A DNA stretch of 45,319 bases from SIG701 sp045577175 (GTDB taxonomy: Bacteria > Bacillota > Clostridia > Oscillospirales > CAG-272). Below are positions 18,501 through 25,017 of the stretch, in pieces (positions within the stretch are counted from its first letter, which is position 1; each line of letters begins with the position of its first letter). The stretch spans positions 1-45,319 of the forward strand of contig JAZNHT010000028.1 of NCBI GenBank assembly GCA_045577175.1, read 5' to 3'. A program made the position numbers and the translations under genes. The notes under the pieces are model-generated. The model saw only the letters and a list, made by a program, of their open reading frames with translations, searched no databases and was not told where the DNA came from.

Positions 18501-18881
18501 CGGTGTAATCGGATCGCCCTGCGTAAACGGCTCCGTCACACTCGGTATCACGGGTACGGTCGTTCCCGGGGCAGTGCTCGCGCCCGGCGTAACGGTCGTT
18601 CCCGGCAAATCGGGCGTTGTTTCCACAGGCGTACTTCCCTGCCCGTCCGGGAAAGGATCCGTTCCCTCTGCGGATGCATTTGTTTCGGCTTCCAAAGACG
18701 GCACGTTCGTACTCGGCGGCAGTACCTCCAGCGTAAATAGCGAAAACGGCAGGCACATCCTGAGAACGACGACAAGCCACAAGGCGTACATCACCGTGGG
18801 AGATATATTTTTGCGAAACAGCACGCGCACAAGCAGAATGACGGCGATCAGTGCCGATAAGGTGATGAAATATTCGGACAC
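12558..18881 (-). CDS. Giant BlaR1/MecR1-like M56 membrane peptidase fused to repeated sensor domains
   Basis: A 2107-residue protein; typical BlaR1 is about 600. It has two N-terminal helices (about 5-50), then an unusual Pro/Thr/Glu-rich linker (about 55-150) and a third helix (about 160-182). The M56 zinc-protease domain shows HEYMH (237-241) and a third ligand in ELACD (E278). A fourth helix (about 335-356) is followed by about 1750 probably extracellular residues. These include a beta domain also present in the LRR protein (about 410-475), BNR/sialidase-like motifs (TTDGGKTW, TEDGGMTW; about 1040-1190) and three related modules ending in EYGG(Y/F)VHF.C...LPLTF (about 1280-1385, 1625-1740, 1845-1947). 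No penicillin-binding STxK domain was recognised. GTG start with AAAGGAG; 3 bp after blaI. It likely cleaves BlaI on sensing an unknown ligand. Confidence 0.9.
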   Translation of the reverse strand: MSEYFITLSALIAVILLVRVLFRKNISPTVMYALWLVVVLRMCLPFSLFTLEVLPPSTNVPSLEAETNASAEGTDPFPDGQGSTPVETTPDLPGTTVTPGASTAPGTTVPVIPSVTEPFTQGDPITPIEPTPDTGVADPIEPDVPDVPTSVPLNLKKLAVTVWIAGACILALWFAVTGCIFHIRLRGKRTLYKKVHHTRVYLTEDASAPCVAGLIPSIYIRPETPQTGDAHAFIVLHEYMHLRHGDHIWTVVRILALIAHWWNPLVWAAAIVSKQDAELACDHAVAGKLKNEDRITYAHILLDTIPQKHRYAVGLGSSPMKERIMALTKKQKNRILCVVLAAVLAIGAVVGSFIALTEKPPQGDETVSGDTAPDGETEKSSLGDYVMLTIAPSGGMEVEDLPLSPYTRLTVSPVGYNPTVYVYNDDMTFYMVYSSTGEFTRYMSVLRLPDGYKNGYIAYAEGGAGSGELFLYVTAEKDGEDVLLAYYFLCDGSQPQPTEVILLTGEWADRIRENLTEKPTDAQILYMWRSVEGKREPYGLRYGAFSQLFYPIAGTFTSADYYADGGVRLNEVLNAYDESTHQMPVLAYIVREMEIPREQLVMFLEKAKIPYTEQIVDGLLTADIGTLNKLFLNPMAEYHDGRIYTTKLIYEMDEAGQEIPLSFQSIQRMAKNAKAFGEESTTPLPEEYAKMYTRLLTKKLGELSESDVQAEFDSYVTEYSTYPRTMTLFVGTDRFNEWLESTPPLTIDEDYNLTPRSIITMLKDLGVTKEEFELLSYIEYYGSLYDVEVMYEGTPEEIDSYFRSIPRWRELYPEREDLIFVKGLLLDAMPGYTNDVALREKYNSLPLTCWTFSDLAADGIYTKEEMRSLLESAVLYDTIGLQMTNLYDVDAIFAEAERNPVSVSGHWSLSDDSTREEILAYGAHCKEVIEKERTFYTPWYELERYEEEKVAVSVNYAGPFVGYVADAQTPWIELYTEKDGQYVGRIPYKIFDGWPATERDREGWTPGWQPEYLHFYFDRLGTFVWAGVHLTDTVAGSGRKNIATSANGGTTWYMRPYYETDFGGNHVTGMGFASNQIAFMSFDPQFEPVGTVAISRTTDGGKTWERMPIEVPEIISTNRLTPLVPRFDGLTGEYPILVQHAQNPERILYLVTEDGGMTWVWDETRPLSTYRLPYTGTWEAHYTVAATYDYDVSEMVAHCYYDPHAGNYVTEFYASSNKEVTVVLGVQNDRQPYGTFTDFKTYRVVRKANYVDSVTELPTITKEIVYREGKPFTGTLSGIYQSKLYGEQGLMNRRIIIEGNTLYVHVGLDATDAGGSYEGTFTYDEATGTFTVTFASETSWGSGAIDSDPVTVSGKLYEYGGYVHFLCEKSETYSLSADSLLPLTFRAEGAPLPDNSDMIGENQAGDWYSTYTDDYGNLQYVYRLTFEPESRKITFSSDYHFGEYRHVYEGTYTVDANYDVRATLREGTEEITMKFSFGYSQRALGTGGWKKIIAITIKKCDAERYKDLIGIRLIFEEELNSGVKSYTVDMPISDNGREYIACAAAYGDSFVGTAPYAGEIRAGADGTMYYVLGIGDSYRSSGYFKTYKTYRATSAGGYLTSVEETETFTKDAILKNGTPYKGTFFGEHTAYAAKAQSGHYGTVLRTYVLNLEENGKISLSSTVVGTGPAIRYEGMYTYDKGTGLFAASLTGRYSNEGEVTEYPVADVRGKLYEYGGFVHFVCEESGILVLSPDDPLPLTFVKSAALTAGKWEMYTPAFAQNSSVKYLKTAAYGESIFYADTAIHPYLTGVGYVTFGVITNTPGQFSRYYTYRVTSADGYITSAEETETFTGENVLKNGTPYKGSLDGEYRCETYNGDMLLYRYIKIDGDTISVSVSRSGTDGGGTYTGTYGYDETTGAFHADVRANGTGTPHSVTGRLHEYGGFVHFLCRSSTIGTISPDNPLPLTFVKPTSSQYRTAIWHTVPVYGGGDVTLRIPKEWEWDGNYFDEIGVRGEPYPDMKRVSIYTANISLAQWEDGLRNPEGPSRDYHMDSPITGTTDYGFAYTGYYGDGYADGDDELTRRYLFYIDTGEGGYVLEVWQRLAYDGDSREFLNEVVLPIVRSFCEAP

Positions 18882-18884
18882 GGT

Positions 18885-19268
18885 TTACTCCTTTCCGTTT
18901 TGCTCCGCACGGTCGAGAATCTGCCTGAGCTCGGCAATATCCTCTTTCGAAAGTGAATTTCTGCCGACGAGGGAGGAAAGCATCAAGCCGACGCTTCCGT
19001 CATACACACGCGCTAAAAACGAATCCGTCTCCTCGGGCGTGATCTCCCGTCTGGTGAGAATGGGATAATACTCCTGCAGCTTTCCGCTGTCGTCCATGCG
19101 CACGGCACCTTTTCCGATCAGTCTTTTCAGCATGACGAAGATGGTCGGCTTGCTCCAGCCCGTCTCCGCAGAGAGTGCTTTTACAATCTCCCCAAGCGTG
19201 CGCGGTGCGGCTGCCCACAACAGCTTCATGATCTTCCATTCGCCTTCCGATAATGTAATTCGTTCCAT
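18885..19268 (-). CDS. BlaI/MecI-family transcriptional repressor
   Basis: A 127-residue winged-helix repressor. MERITLSEGEWKIMKLLW is the classic family start, followed by the recognition region (GWSKPTIFVMLKRLIGKGAVRM) and a C-terminal dimerisation helix region containing SLSKEDIAELRQIL. The ATG at 19268 has GGAGGAG at good spacing; an earlier in-frame start lacks support. It precedes the BlaR1-like protease gene, the canonical repressor/protease pair in which the protease inactivates the repressor. Two inverted repeats overlap and follow the promoter, indicating autoregulation. Confidence 0.93.
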   Translation of the reverse strand: MERITLSEGEWKIMKLLWAAAPRTLGEIVKALSAETGWSKPTIFVMLKRLIGKGAVRMDDSGKLQEYYPILTRREITPEETDSFLARVYDGSVGLMLSSLVGRNSLSKEDIAELRQILDRAEQNGKE

Positions 19269-19288
19269 GATACTCCTCCGCTTGAGTT

Positions 19289-19306
19289 GGTTGACATTTG
19301 TTAACC
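19289..19306. promoter_or_regulatory. BlaI-type operator 2
   Basis: Inverted repeat GGTTGACATTTGTTAACC (one internal mismatch), downstream of the -10 box of the blaI-like promoter. It resembles operator 1 and blocks transcription in the standard model. Confidence 0.65.
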
Positions 19307-19314
19307 CTATATCC

Positions 19315-19344
19315 AGTATAGCACACAAGTTGACGTTTGTCAAC
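19315..19344 (-). promoter_or_regulatory. blaI-like promoter with overlapping operator 1
   Basis: Minus strand: TTGACA (19338-19343), 17-bp spacer, TATACT (19315-19320). The -35 lies inside a perfect dyad, GTTGAC-gttt-GTCAAC (19329-19344), a likely BlaI binding site. Confidence 0.8.
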
Positions 19345-19453
19345 CGTTTTTTCGAACAATCTCAAAAAATTTCCGCGCCGATTCGTTCCGTTTTCAATAT
19401 TGCCACATCGCCCGAAATTCGTCAGTATGGTTAACATCAACCGTTCAATCCTA

Positions 19454-19482
19454 TTGACAAAAAATCTGCCGTGTATTACAAT
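19454..19482 (+). promoter_or_regulatory. Promoter of the first AraC-family gene
   Basis: TTGACA (19454-19459), 17-bp spacer, TACAAT (19477-19482), about 40 bp before the start codon. Confidence 0.75.
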
Positions 19483-19523
19483 GAAGGACAGATGGACATC
19501 CGATAGTGAAAAGGAGAGGAAGC

Positions 19524-20441
19524 ATGTCAGAAAAAACGGTTCTATACTCTCTGTATTTCCCCGTTACGCTCGGAGAGACCAAGCTATTTGTGTACGTGGA
19601 TGAAAACATCCGTGCGGAAAAAGAAAAATGCACCGTCGCACCGCACTGCCACCATTTTTATGAGCTCAAATACATCGATGCCGGCGGTCTCGTGCAGGAG
19701 ATCGACGGTACCACCCACCTTTTGCTCGCACGGGATTTTGTCCTGATCCGTCCGGGCGAATACCACTGTCAGGAGCCTTCCCCGACGCACGCTTCTGTCG
19801 TTCAGTACAGTCTGCGCTTTGAGCTCGGCAAGCGCACGCCGAACGGCTCCGCCAACGAAGAAAAGGCATTTCGGGCACTCTCCGATCTTCTGTCCTCCAC
19901 CCGATGCGTAAAAGACACGTCGGGAGTGCTTTCGCATATGTTCAAACGGCTTGTGTACGAAATTTCCCGCAAGGAAGAAGGCTACGTCTGCAATATGCAG
20001 ATGCTCATCTCCCTTATTCTGACCGAATTCGTGCGTCTGTCAAAAAAGAATATCAAACCGCTGTTCCCCTCCGAGGACGTAAAGTACAGCGGATTTATGA
20101 TGACGAAGCTCGAGCATTTCTTTTCAAAAAAGTGTTATATCCACAGCATCAAAATCGAAGATTTGGCGGCGGAGATCAACTTCTCCCCACGGCACACCGC
20201 GAGAATACTAAAGCAAATCTACGGACTGACGTTTTCCGAAAAGCTATCGGAGGTGCGCGTCCGCCGCGCCGCACATAAGCTCGTCAATTCTGCGGTAAAA
20301 ATCGAGCAGATCAGCCACGACTGCGGCTTCAACAGCACGGCGTATTTTTCCGCCTGCTTCAAAAAGATTCACGGGATGACGCCAAGTGAATTTAGGGCAA
20401 AAGCTACATCTTTCGAGGAGGACAGCACCTATGCTGAATGA
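19524..20441 (+). CDS. AraC-family transcriptional regulator
   Basis: A 305-residue regulator with an N-terminal cupin-like sensor (HCHHFYELKYIDAGG; LIRPGEYH) and a C-terminal double HTH (IHSIKIEDLAAEINFSPRHT; then VKIEQISHDCGFNSTAYFSA and FKKIHGMTPSEFR). The ATG at 19524 has AAGGAG upstream and its own promoter. It overlaps the FAD oxidoreductase gene by 11 bp, so it probably activates that gene and the aldolase in response to a substrate or intermediate. The ligand is unknown; cupin-type AraC proteins in such loci usually sense sugars or sugar acids. Confidence 0.93.
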   Translation: MSEKTVLYSLYFPVTLGETKLFVYVDENIRAEKEKCTVAPHCHHFYELKYIDAGGLVQEIDGTTHLLLARDFVLIRPGEYHCQEPSPTHASVVQYSLRFELGKRTPNGSANEEKAFRALSDLLSSTRCVKDTSGVLSHMFKRLVYEISRKEEGYVCNMQMLISLILTEFVRLSKKNIKPLFPSEDVKYSGFMMTKLEHFFSKKCYIHSIKIEDLAAEINFSPRHTARILKQIYGLTFSEKLSEVRVRRAAHKLVNSAVKIEQISHDCGFNSTAYFSACFKKIHGMTPSEFRAKATSFEEDSTYAE

Positions 20442-22212
20442 AAAAATACTGAATACCGATTTATGCGTCGTTGGCGGAGGCATGGCAGGTGTTTGCGCTG
20501 CGATCGCCGCCGCCAGACACGGCGCGCACGTTGTTCTCATGCAAGAACGACCGGTTCTCGGCGGAAACGCCTCCTCCGAAAACCGCATGTGGGTATGCGG
20601 CGCGCACGGTAAAAACAACCGCGAAACCGGCATCATCGAGGAAATCATGCTGGAAAATATGCACCGCAATCCCACGAAGAACTTTTACATTTTTGATTCG
20701 ATCCTGCTTGATTTCATCAAGCGCGAGGAGAATATCACCCTGCTTCTCAACACGACGTGCATGGATGCCGTCACGGAAACGGGCGACTTTCCGCACGGAC
20801 GCGACAGACGGATTCTCTCCGTGAAGGGATACCAGATGACAACACAGACCTTCATCACGGTCACCGCTTCGTATTTCGCGGACTGCTCGGGCGACAGCAT
20901 TCTCGCACCGCTCACAGGTGCTTCGTTCATGTACGGACGCGAATCGGCGGAGGATTTCGGCGAGCAGACGCATGTGAAGGAGCGCGACCGCGCCGTAATG
21001 GGCATGAGCTGTCTCATCCAGGGACGGAAGACGGACAGAGAGGTTCCGTTTATCCCGTCCGAGTTTGTCACGAAGCTCACGGAAGAGGACGTAAAAAACC
21101 GTCCGATGGACATCTATGATCCGACGGAGAACTTCTGGTATTTAGAGCTGGGCGGTCTTGAAAACACGATCGACAACGCCGAGAAGACGAAGGAAAAGCT
21201 GATCCCTCTCGCGCTCGGCGCATGGGATCACATCAAAAACAGCGGCAAATACGACGCGGCAAACTGGGAACTCGAATTTCTCGGATTTTTGCCCGCGAAG
21301 CGCGAATCGCGGCGGATGCGAGGCGAATACATTATCTCCCAGAAGGATATTTCGGAAAACACCGTTTTCGCGGACACCGTCGCCTTCGGCGGCTGGCCGA
21401 TTGACGATCACTATCCGGCAGGATATTATCACAAGGGAACGCCGAACACGGATATAAAAACACCTGCACCGTACTGCCTGCCGTACCGCGCGCTGTATTC
21501 GTCGCACGTGGAGAATCTCTTCTTCGCCGGACGCAACATCAGCATGACGCATATGGCGATGAGCAGTATCCGCGTCATGGCAACGTGCGGTCTGCTCGGA
21601 GAGGCGGTGGGATGCGCGGCGGCGATCGCGGCAAAGCACAAAGCTACGCCGCACGGTGTGTATCTCGATCATCTAAAAGAGCTGCAGCACGCGCTCATGG
21701 ACGGAGACTGCTTCCTGCCGCATTTCAAAAGAGAAATCTCCGCACTCTGTATGCAGACGCCGATTTCCGGCGGAGACGATACCTTGCGCTCCGGCGAGGA
21801 CAGAGCCAACGGAATCTACGGCACGGAGACGTGCGGCACGGTGATTGAAAACGGCACGGCGATCGCCTACACCTTTGACGGATACGAAGCTGTAAAATCG
21901 GTACATATCGTATTCGACAGCGATCTGGAGAGGGATACGCTGGAGGGACACTGGTGCGAGCGAAAGCACGTCACCCGCGCAAACGTTCTTCTGGACAGTC
22001 CGATGATGTACGTGCCGAAAACGCTCTGCCGCACCTTTACGCTCACCGCGGAGACCGAGGACGGCGAGATCACGCTTCTGTCCGTCCAAAACAATCTGAA
22101 GCGCGCATACCACGTTGCCATCGACAAGCCGATCCGTGCTTTGAAGCTGACCGTGCTTGCAAACTGGGGCGGCACGGAAAAAACGCCCGTTATTTCCTTT
22201 GACTTCAATTGA
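20431..22212 (+). CDS. FAD-dependent oxidoreductase (FAD_oxidored type)
   Basis: 593 residues. The N-terminal dinucleotide fold VVGGGMAGVCAAIAAARHG is followed by LGGNASSENRMWVCG, typical of the secreted/cytosolic FAD_oxidored family found in glycan and sugar loci. The FAD-domain C-terminal motif NLFFAGRNISMTHMAMSSIR is clear. From about residue 450, a beta-rich tail follows. No signal peptide, so it is cytosolic. GAGGAGG precedes the ATG, which overlaps the araC stop. It likely oxidises or reduces a carbohydrate-derived substrate feeding the aldolase encoded downstream; the substrate is not predictable from sequence alone. Confidence 0.9.
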   Translation: MLNEKILNTDLCVVGGGMAGVCAAIAAARHGAHVVLMQERPVLGGNASSENRMWVCGAHGKNNRETGIIEEIMLENMHRNPTKNFYIFDSILLDFIKREENITLLLNTTCMDAVTETGDFPHGRDRRILSVKGYQMTTQTFITVTASYFADCSGDSILAPLTGASFMYGRESAEDFGEQTHVKERDRAVMGMSCLIQGRKTDREVPFIPSEFVTKLTEEDVKNRPMDIYDPTENFWYLELGGLENTIDNAEKTKEKLIPLALGAWDHIKNSGKYDAANWELEFLGFLPAKRESRRMRGEYIISQKDISENTVFADTVAFGGWPIDDHYPAGYYHKGTPNTDIKTPAPYCLPYRALYSSHVENLFFAGRNISMTHMAMSSIRVMATCGLLGEAVGCAAAIAAKHKATPHGVYLDHLKELQHALMDGDCFLPHFKREISALCMQTPISGGDDTLRSGEDRANGIYGTETCGTVIENGTAIAYTFDGYEAVKSVHIVFDSDLERDTLEGHWCERKHVTRANVLLDSPMMYVPKTLCRTFTLTAETEDGEITLLSVQNNLKRAYHVAIDKPIRALKLTVLANWGGTEKTPVISFDFN

Positions 22213-22236
22213 ATCATTATAAAGAGAGAGACAATT

Positions 22237-23022
22237 ATGCAGTTACATATGCGAGAAAGCCGCGTGCTCAGAAAGCTGCGCGCAGGCGAGGTTGCCACGT
22301 CCATCAAGCTGAATATGGGAGATCCCCGTGTCGCCGAAATGGCGGCGATGTGCGGATTTGACTGTGTCTGGCTGGATTTGGAGCACGTTCCGAACGATAT
22401 GGCGGGCATCGAAAACATGATCCGTGCCGCAAAAATGTACGACACGGACGTACTGACGCGCGTATCCAAGGGATGCTACAGCGATTTCATCCGTCCGCTT
22501 GAAGCGGACTCGGCAGGCATCATGGTGCCGCATCTGATGAGCCTCAAGGAAGCCAAGGAAATCGTGTACTACACAAAATTTCATCCGATCGGACGCCGCC
22601 CGATTGACGGCGGAAACGCGGACGGGAAATTCTGTGCGGTCAATGCGGCAGACTACATCCGCGAGGCGAATGAGCAGCGGTTTGTCGTGGTGCAAATCGA
22701 AGATCCCGAGCCGCTTGCGGAGCTTGAGGAAATCTGCGCGCTCCCGGGCATTGATATGATCTTCTTCGGTCCTGCCGATTTCGCGCAGGGCGCAGGCGTT
22801 CCGTGCGATATGGGCAACGAAATCGTGCTGGAGACGCGCAAGCGTGTTGCCGAATGTGCGCGCCGCCACGGAAAATTTGCCGGCACGGTCGGCGGTGTGC
22901 AGAATCAGGACATGCTGATCGATCTAGGATACCAGTTTATCAATCTCGGCTCGGACGTGCGTGCGCTGTATTCGTATTTTTCAAGCATCACCGAGCAGTG
23001 CTCCGGCAAATTGGCAAAATAA
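22237..23022 (+). CDS. HpcH/HpaI-family aldolase
   Basis: A 261-residue class II (metal-dependent) aldolase of the type that cleaves 2-keto-3-deoxy-sugar acids or 4-hydroxy-2-oxo acids to pyruvate plus an aldehyde. Family motifs: VWLDLEHVPND, the E and D metal ligands in VVQIEDPEPL and FFGPADFAQG, and the GRRPIDG loop. It lies 24 bp after the FAD oxidoreductase with only a weak GAGAG site, so expression is probably operon-dependent. The context suggests breakdown of an oxidised sugar acid. The specificity (rhamnonate, galactarate, glucarate or aromatic type) is undetermined. Confidence 0.9.
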   Translation: MQLHMRESRVLRKLRAGEVATSIKLNMGDPRVAEMAAMCGFDCVWLDLEHVPNDMAGIENMIRAAKMYDTDVLTRVSKGCYSDFIRPLEADSAGIMVPHLMSLKEAKEIVYYTKFHPIGRRPIDGGNADGKFCAVNAADYIREANEQRFVVVQIEDPEPLAELEEICALPGIDMIFFGPADFAQGAGVPCDMGNEIVLETRKRVAECARRHGKFAGTVGGVQNQDMLIDLGYQFINLGSDVRALYSYFSSITEQCSGKLAK

Positions 23023-23028
23023 AAAAAG

Positions 23029-23059
23029 CGGCACCCTGCGCTTTGTGCGTAAGGTGCCG
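23029..23059. terminator. Bidirectional terminator between convergent genes
   Basis: Stem CGGCACC / GGTGCCG around a partly paired 17-nt loop. An A-run lies on the left and a T-run on the right, serving both converging genes. Confidence 0.82.
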
Positions 23060-23067
23060 TTTTGTAT

Positions 23068-24786
23068 TCAGCAGAACCAGTTCGGCTGATAGGTGGAAAT
23101 ATCCACGCCGTCAAGCGACAGGATACGGTAGAAATTCGGCATATAATACTGCGGATCAACTTCATCGACGCCCGTAAGAGATGCCGCATTCATAACGGCA
23201 GGCGACCGGGTGTACTCAAGATAATTGAAGAACGAAATATTCTTCGCACCGAGCGATTTCTGCGTTTTGATCCAGTCCACAAACTGATCCGGACGCCCGT
23301 GGCAGGGATCCATGCCGGCGAAAAACTCCACGCCGTATTTCTCCGAGATCGCCGCGAACAAAGGCGTGCCGATCTTCACGTTTTCGACATCGTTTGAAAT
23401 TTTGCGGCGGACGATGTATCGCTCGTTCAGCGTCTGCTTGTATTTTTCGAGATCGATCAAACCGTCCTCGGCGAGACAGCCCTCCAGCTTTTCGTAAGTA
23501 TCCATCGTCTCCGCGCAGAAATGGTCGATCAGCCCCTCCTTGCAGAGCATTTCAATATCGACACCGATCCGTCTGGATGCCTCGGGCGTATGGCAGGTAA
23601 TCATATTGATCGGGACGTGCCGTCCCACCGTGCGGTCGAGCTCATCCCGCAGCTCTCGGACGAATGCGGTGACATACTCGCACCAGAGATCCTTCAGTCT
23701 CGGATCGTCCATCGGTACACGGCGCGCGTCAAGTCCGCCGTAACGACGTGCAAATTCGTCCAGCACAGGCTCTTCAAATGCCACATGCATACCGCGGTGC
23801 GCGATCAAGGACACACCGTCATATCCGCGCGCCACGGTGCGCTTGATCGATTCCACAACAAATCGGCGCACCTCGGGGAATGCATACGAGCACACGGTCG
23901 TTGCCCGTCCGTCGCGCGTTTTGATATAATATTCGGGATGCTCGGCAACAAACGAACGCATATGGCTCGGCTTATACGGCGGCGTCGTATTTGCCACGCA
24001 CATACGGGGCGCCGCGTACAGCTGTATCCCGATTTCGTGGAGATACTCCGCACGCATTTTGACACTCCGATCCTGTGCCTCCAGAAGAGCCGGTGAAAGC
24101 GTTCTCGCACGATAAAGGCGTGTATTCGTCAGCGAATCGATTTCCGCGCACATCGGATCGTACAGATCAATGAGCGTTTCCTGCGAGCAGATTTTTGCAT
24201 GGGACCTAGTAAGCGGCTTGTATCCAAGCAGAAGATTTTCCTCGGAATCCGGCCCGTATTTGTACTCAAACATATTGTCATAGTGCACGTGGAGATTCCG
24301 CTTCCCTTCGGGGTTTATCATCTCCCGATACGCGGCGACCTCTGCCTCCGTCATCGGCACACAGCGAATCCACGCAAGCGTCGTTACGTCCGAGGGGGAT
24401 TTTTTCAGCACAATTTCCCGATCGGTGAGATCGGCGCAGCACCAAAACACCTCGCGCACAAAATCAAAGCCGCCCCATTGACTGGGCACGCCCTTCGACC
24501 ACCGGGAGGTGAGCAAGGAAAACTGCTTCTCGTTATCGAGTCTCAGGTAAAGCGAAAAACCGGAATTAAACTCAATGGATGCGGCGAAAATCTTATGCCA
24601 TCCGTTGAGCTTCGGGGAGAGGACGGCATCCGCCGGATGGGCGAAATCTCCGGCAATCAGCGCTTCCCCCTCAACACAGGCGGTTTCAAAGGACATCCGC
24701 CCCCATGTGTCTTCCGCCAGCCGTTCGCCGATAGCCTCGCGGTTTTTCACAATCTCATGCAGTTTGGAAAATACGGTTCCTTCCAT
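23068..24786 (-). CDS. Predicted TIM-barrel glycoside-hydrolase-like protein, unknown specificity
   Basis: 572 residues with no signal peptide. Residues about 1-150 are beta-rich (TWGRMSFETACVEGEALIAGDF), possibly a carbohydrate-binding fold. The remainder reads as a (beta/alpha)8 barrel (ARGYDGVSLIAHRGMHVAF, VPINMITCHTPEA, GLIDHFCAETMDTYEK, GAKNISFFNYLEY), similar in style to GHL10/alpha-amylase-like hypothetical glycosidases. Candidate acids lie in FEEPVLDEF and CAETMD. AAAGGAG precedes the ATG. It is a single-gene unit with its own promoter, convergent with the aldolase operon. I do not recognise the family with certainty. Confidence 0.85.
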   Translation of the reverse strand: MEGTVFSKLHEIVKNREAIGERLAEDTWGRMSFETACVEGEALIAGDFAHPADAVLSPKLNGWHKIFAASIEFNSGFSLYLRLDNEKQFSLLTSRWSKGVPSQWGGFDFVREVFWCCADLTDREIVLKKSPSDVTTLAWIRCVPMTEAEVAAYREMINPEGKRNLHVHYDNMFEYKYGPDSEENLLLGYKPLTRSHAKICSQETLIDLYDPMCAEIDSLTNTRLYRARTLSPALLEAQDRSVKMRAEYLHEIGIQLYAAPRMCVANTTPPYKPSHMRSFVAEHPEYYIKTRDGRATTVCSYAFPEVRRFVVESIKRTVARGYDGVSLIAHRGMHVAFEEPVLDEFARRYGGLDARRVPMDDPRLKDLWCEYVTAFVRELRDELDRTVGRHVPINMITCHTPEASRRIGVDIEMLCKEGLIDHFCAETMDTYEKLEGCLAEDGLIDLEKYKQTLNERYIVRRKISNDVENVKIGTPLFAAISEKYGVEFFAGMDPCHGRPDQFVDWIKTQKSLGAKNISFFNYLEYTRSPAVMNAASLTGVDEVDPQYYMPNFYRILSLDGVDISTYQPNWFC

Positions 24787-24816
24787 AATCCAGACTCCTT
24801 TTCCTTGATTATAATG

Positions 24817-24845
24817 ATTATACCAAAGCGGCGGAGATTTGGCAA
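24817..24845 (-). promoter_or_regulatory. Promoter of the TIM-barrel gene
   Basis: Minus strand: TTGCCA (24840-24845), 17-bp spacer, TATAAT (24817-24822), about 30 bp before the ATG. Confidence 0.7.
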
Positions 24846-24900
24846 TACACGGAGAGGACGTTTTTTGAAAAAAGGTGTCCGCGGCGGTGCTTCAGGACGG

Positions 24901-24935
24901 CTGAAATATTTCAGTCCCGCTGAATTTTCCTTCAG
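24901..24935. promoter_or_regulatory. Paired inverted repeats, candidate operators
   Basis: CTGAAATATTTCAG (24901-24914, perfect palindrome) and CTGAA-ttttcc-TTCAG (24920-24935), sharing CTGAA half-sites. They lie just upstream of the -35 box of the XRE gene and between two divergent promoters. Confidence 0.5.
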
Positions 24936-24945
24936 AACGGCTCTC

Positions 24946-24973
24946 TTGCAATCGGATTCAAACATGGTATAAT
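24946..24973 (+). promoter_or_regulatory. Promoter of the XRE-family gene
   Basis: TTGCAA (24946-24951), 16-bp spacer, TATAAT (24968-24973). Confidence 0.65.
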
Positions 24974-25017
24974 AGAAGTACAAAAGCGCTTTTGAATCCT
25001 TTTTGTGAGGTATACAT

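Noticed and set aside
12558..18881. BlaR1-like protein as a beta-lactam resistance sensor
   Set aside because: No SxxK/STxK penicillin-binding domain and no beta-lactamase gene in the window.
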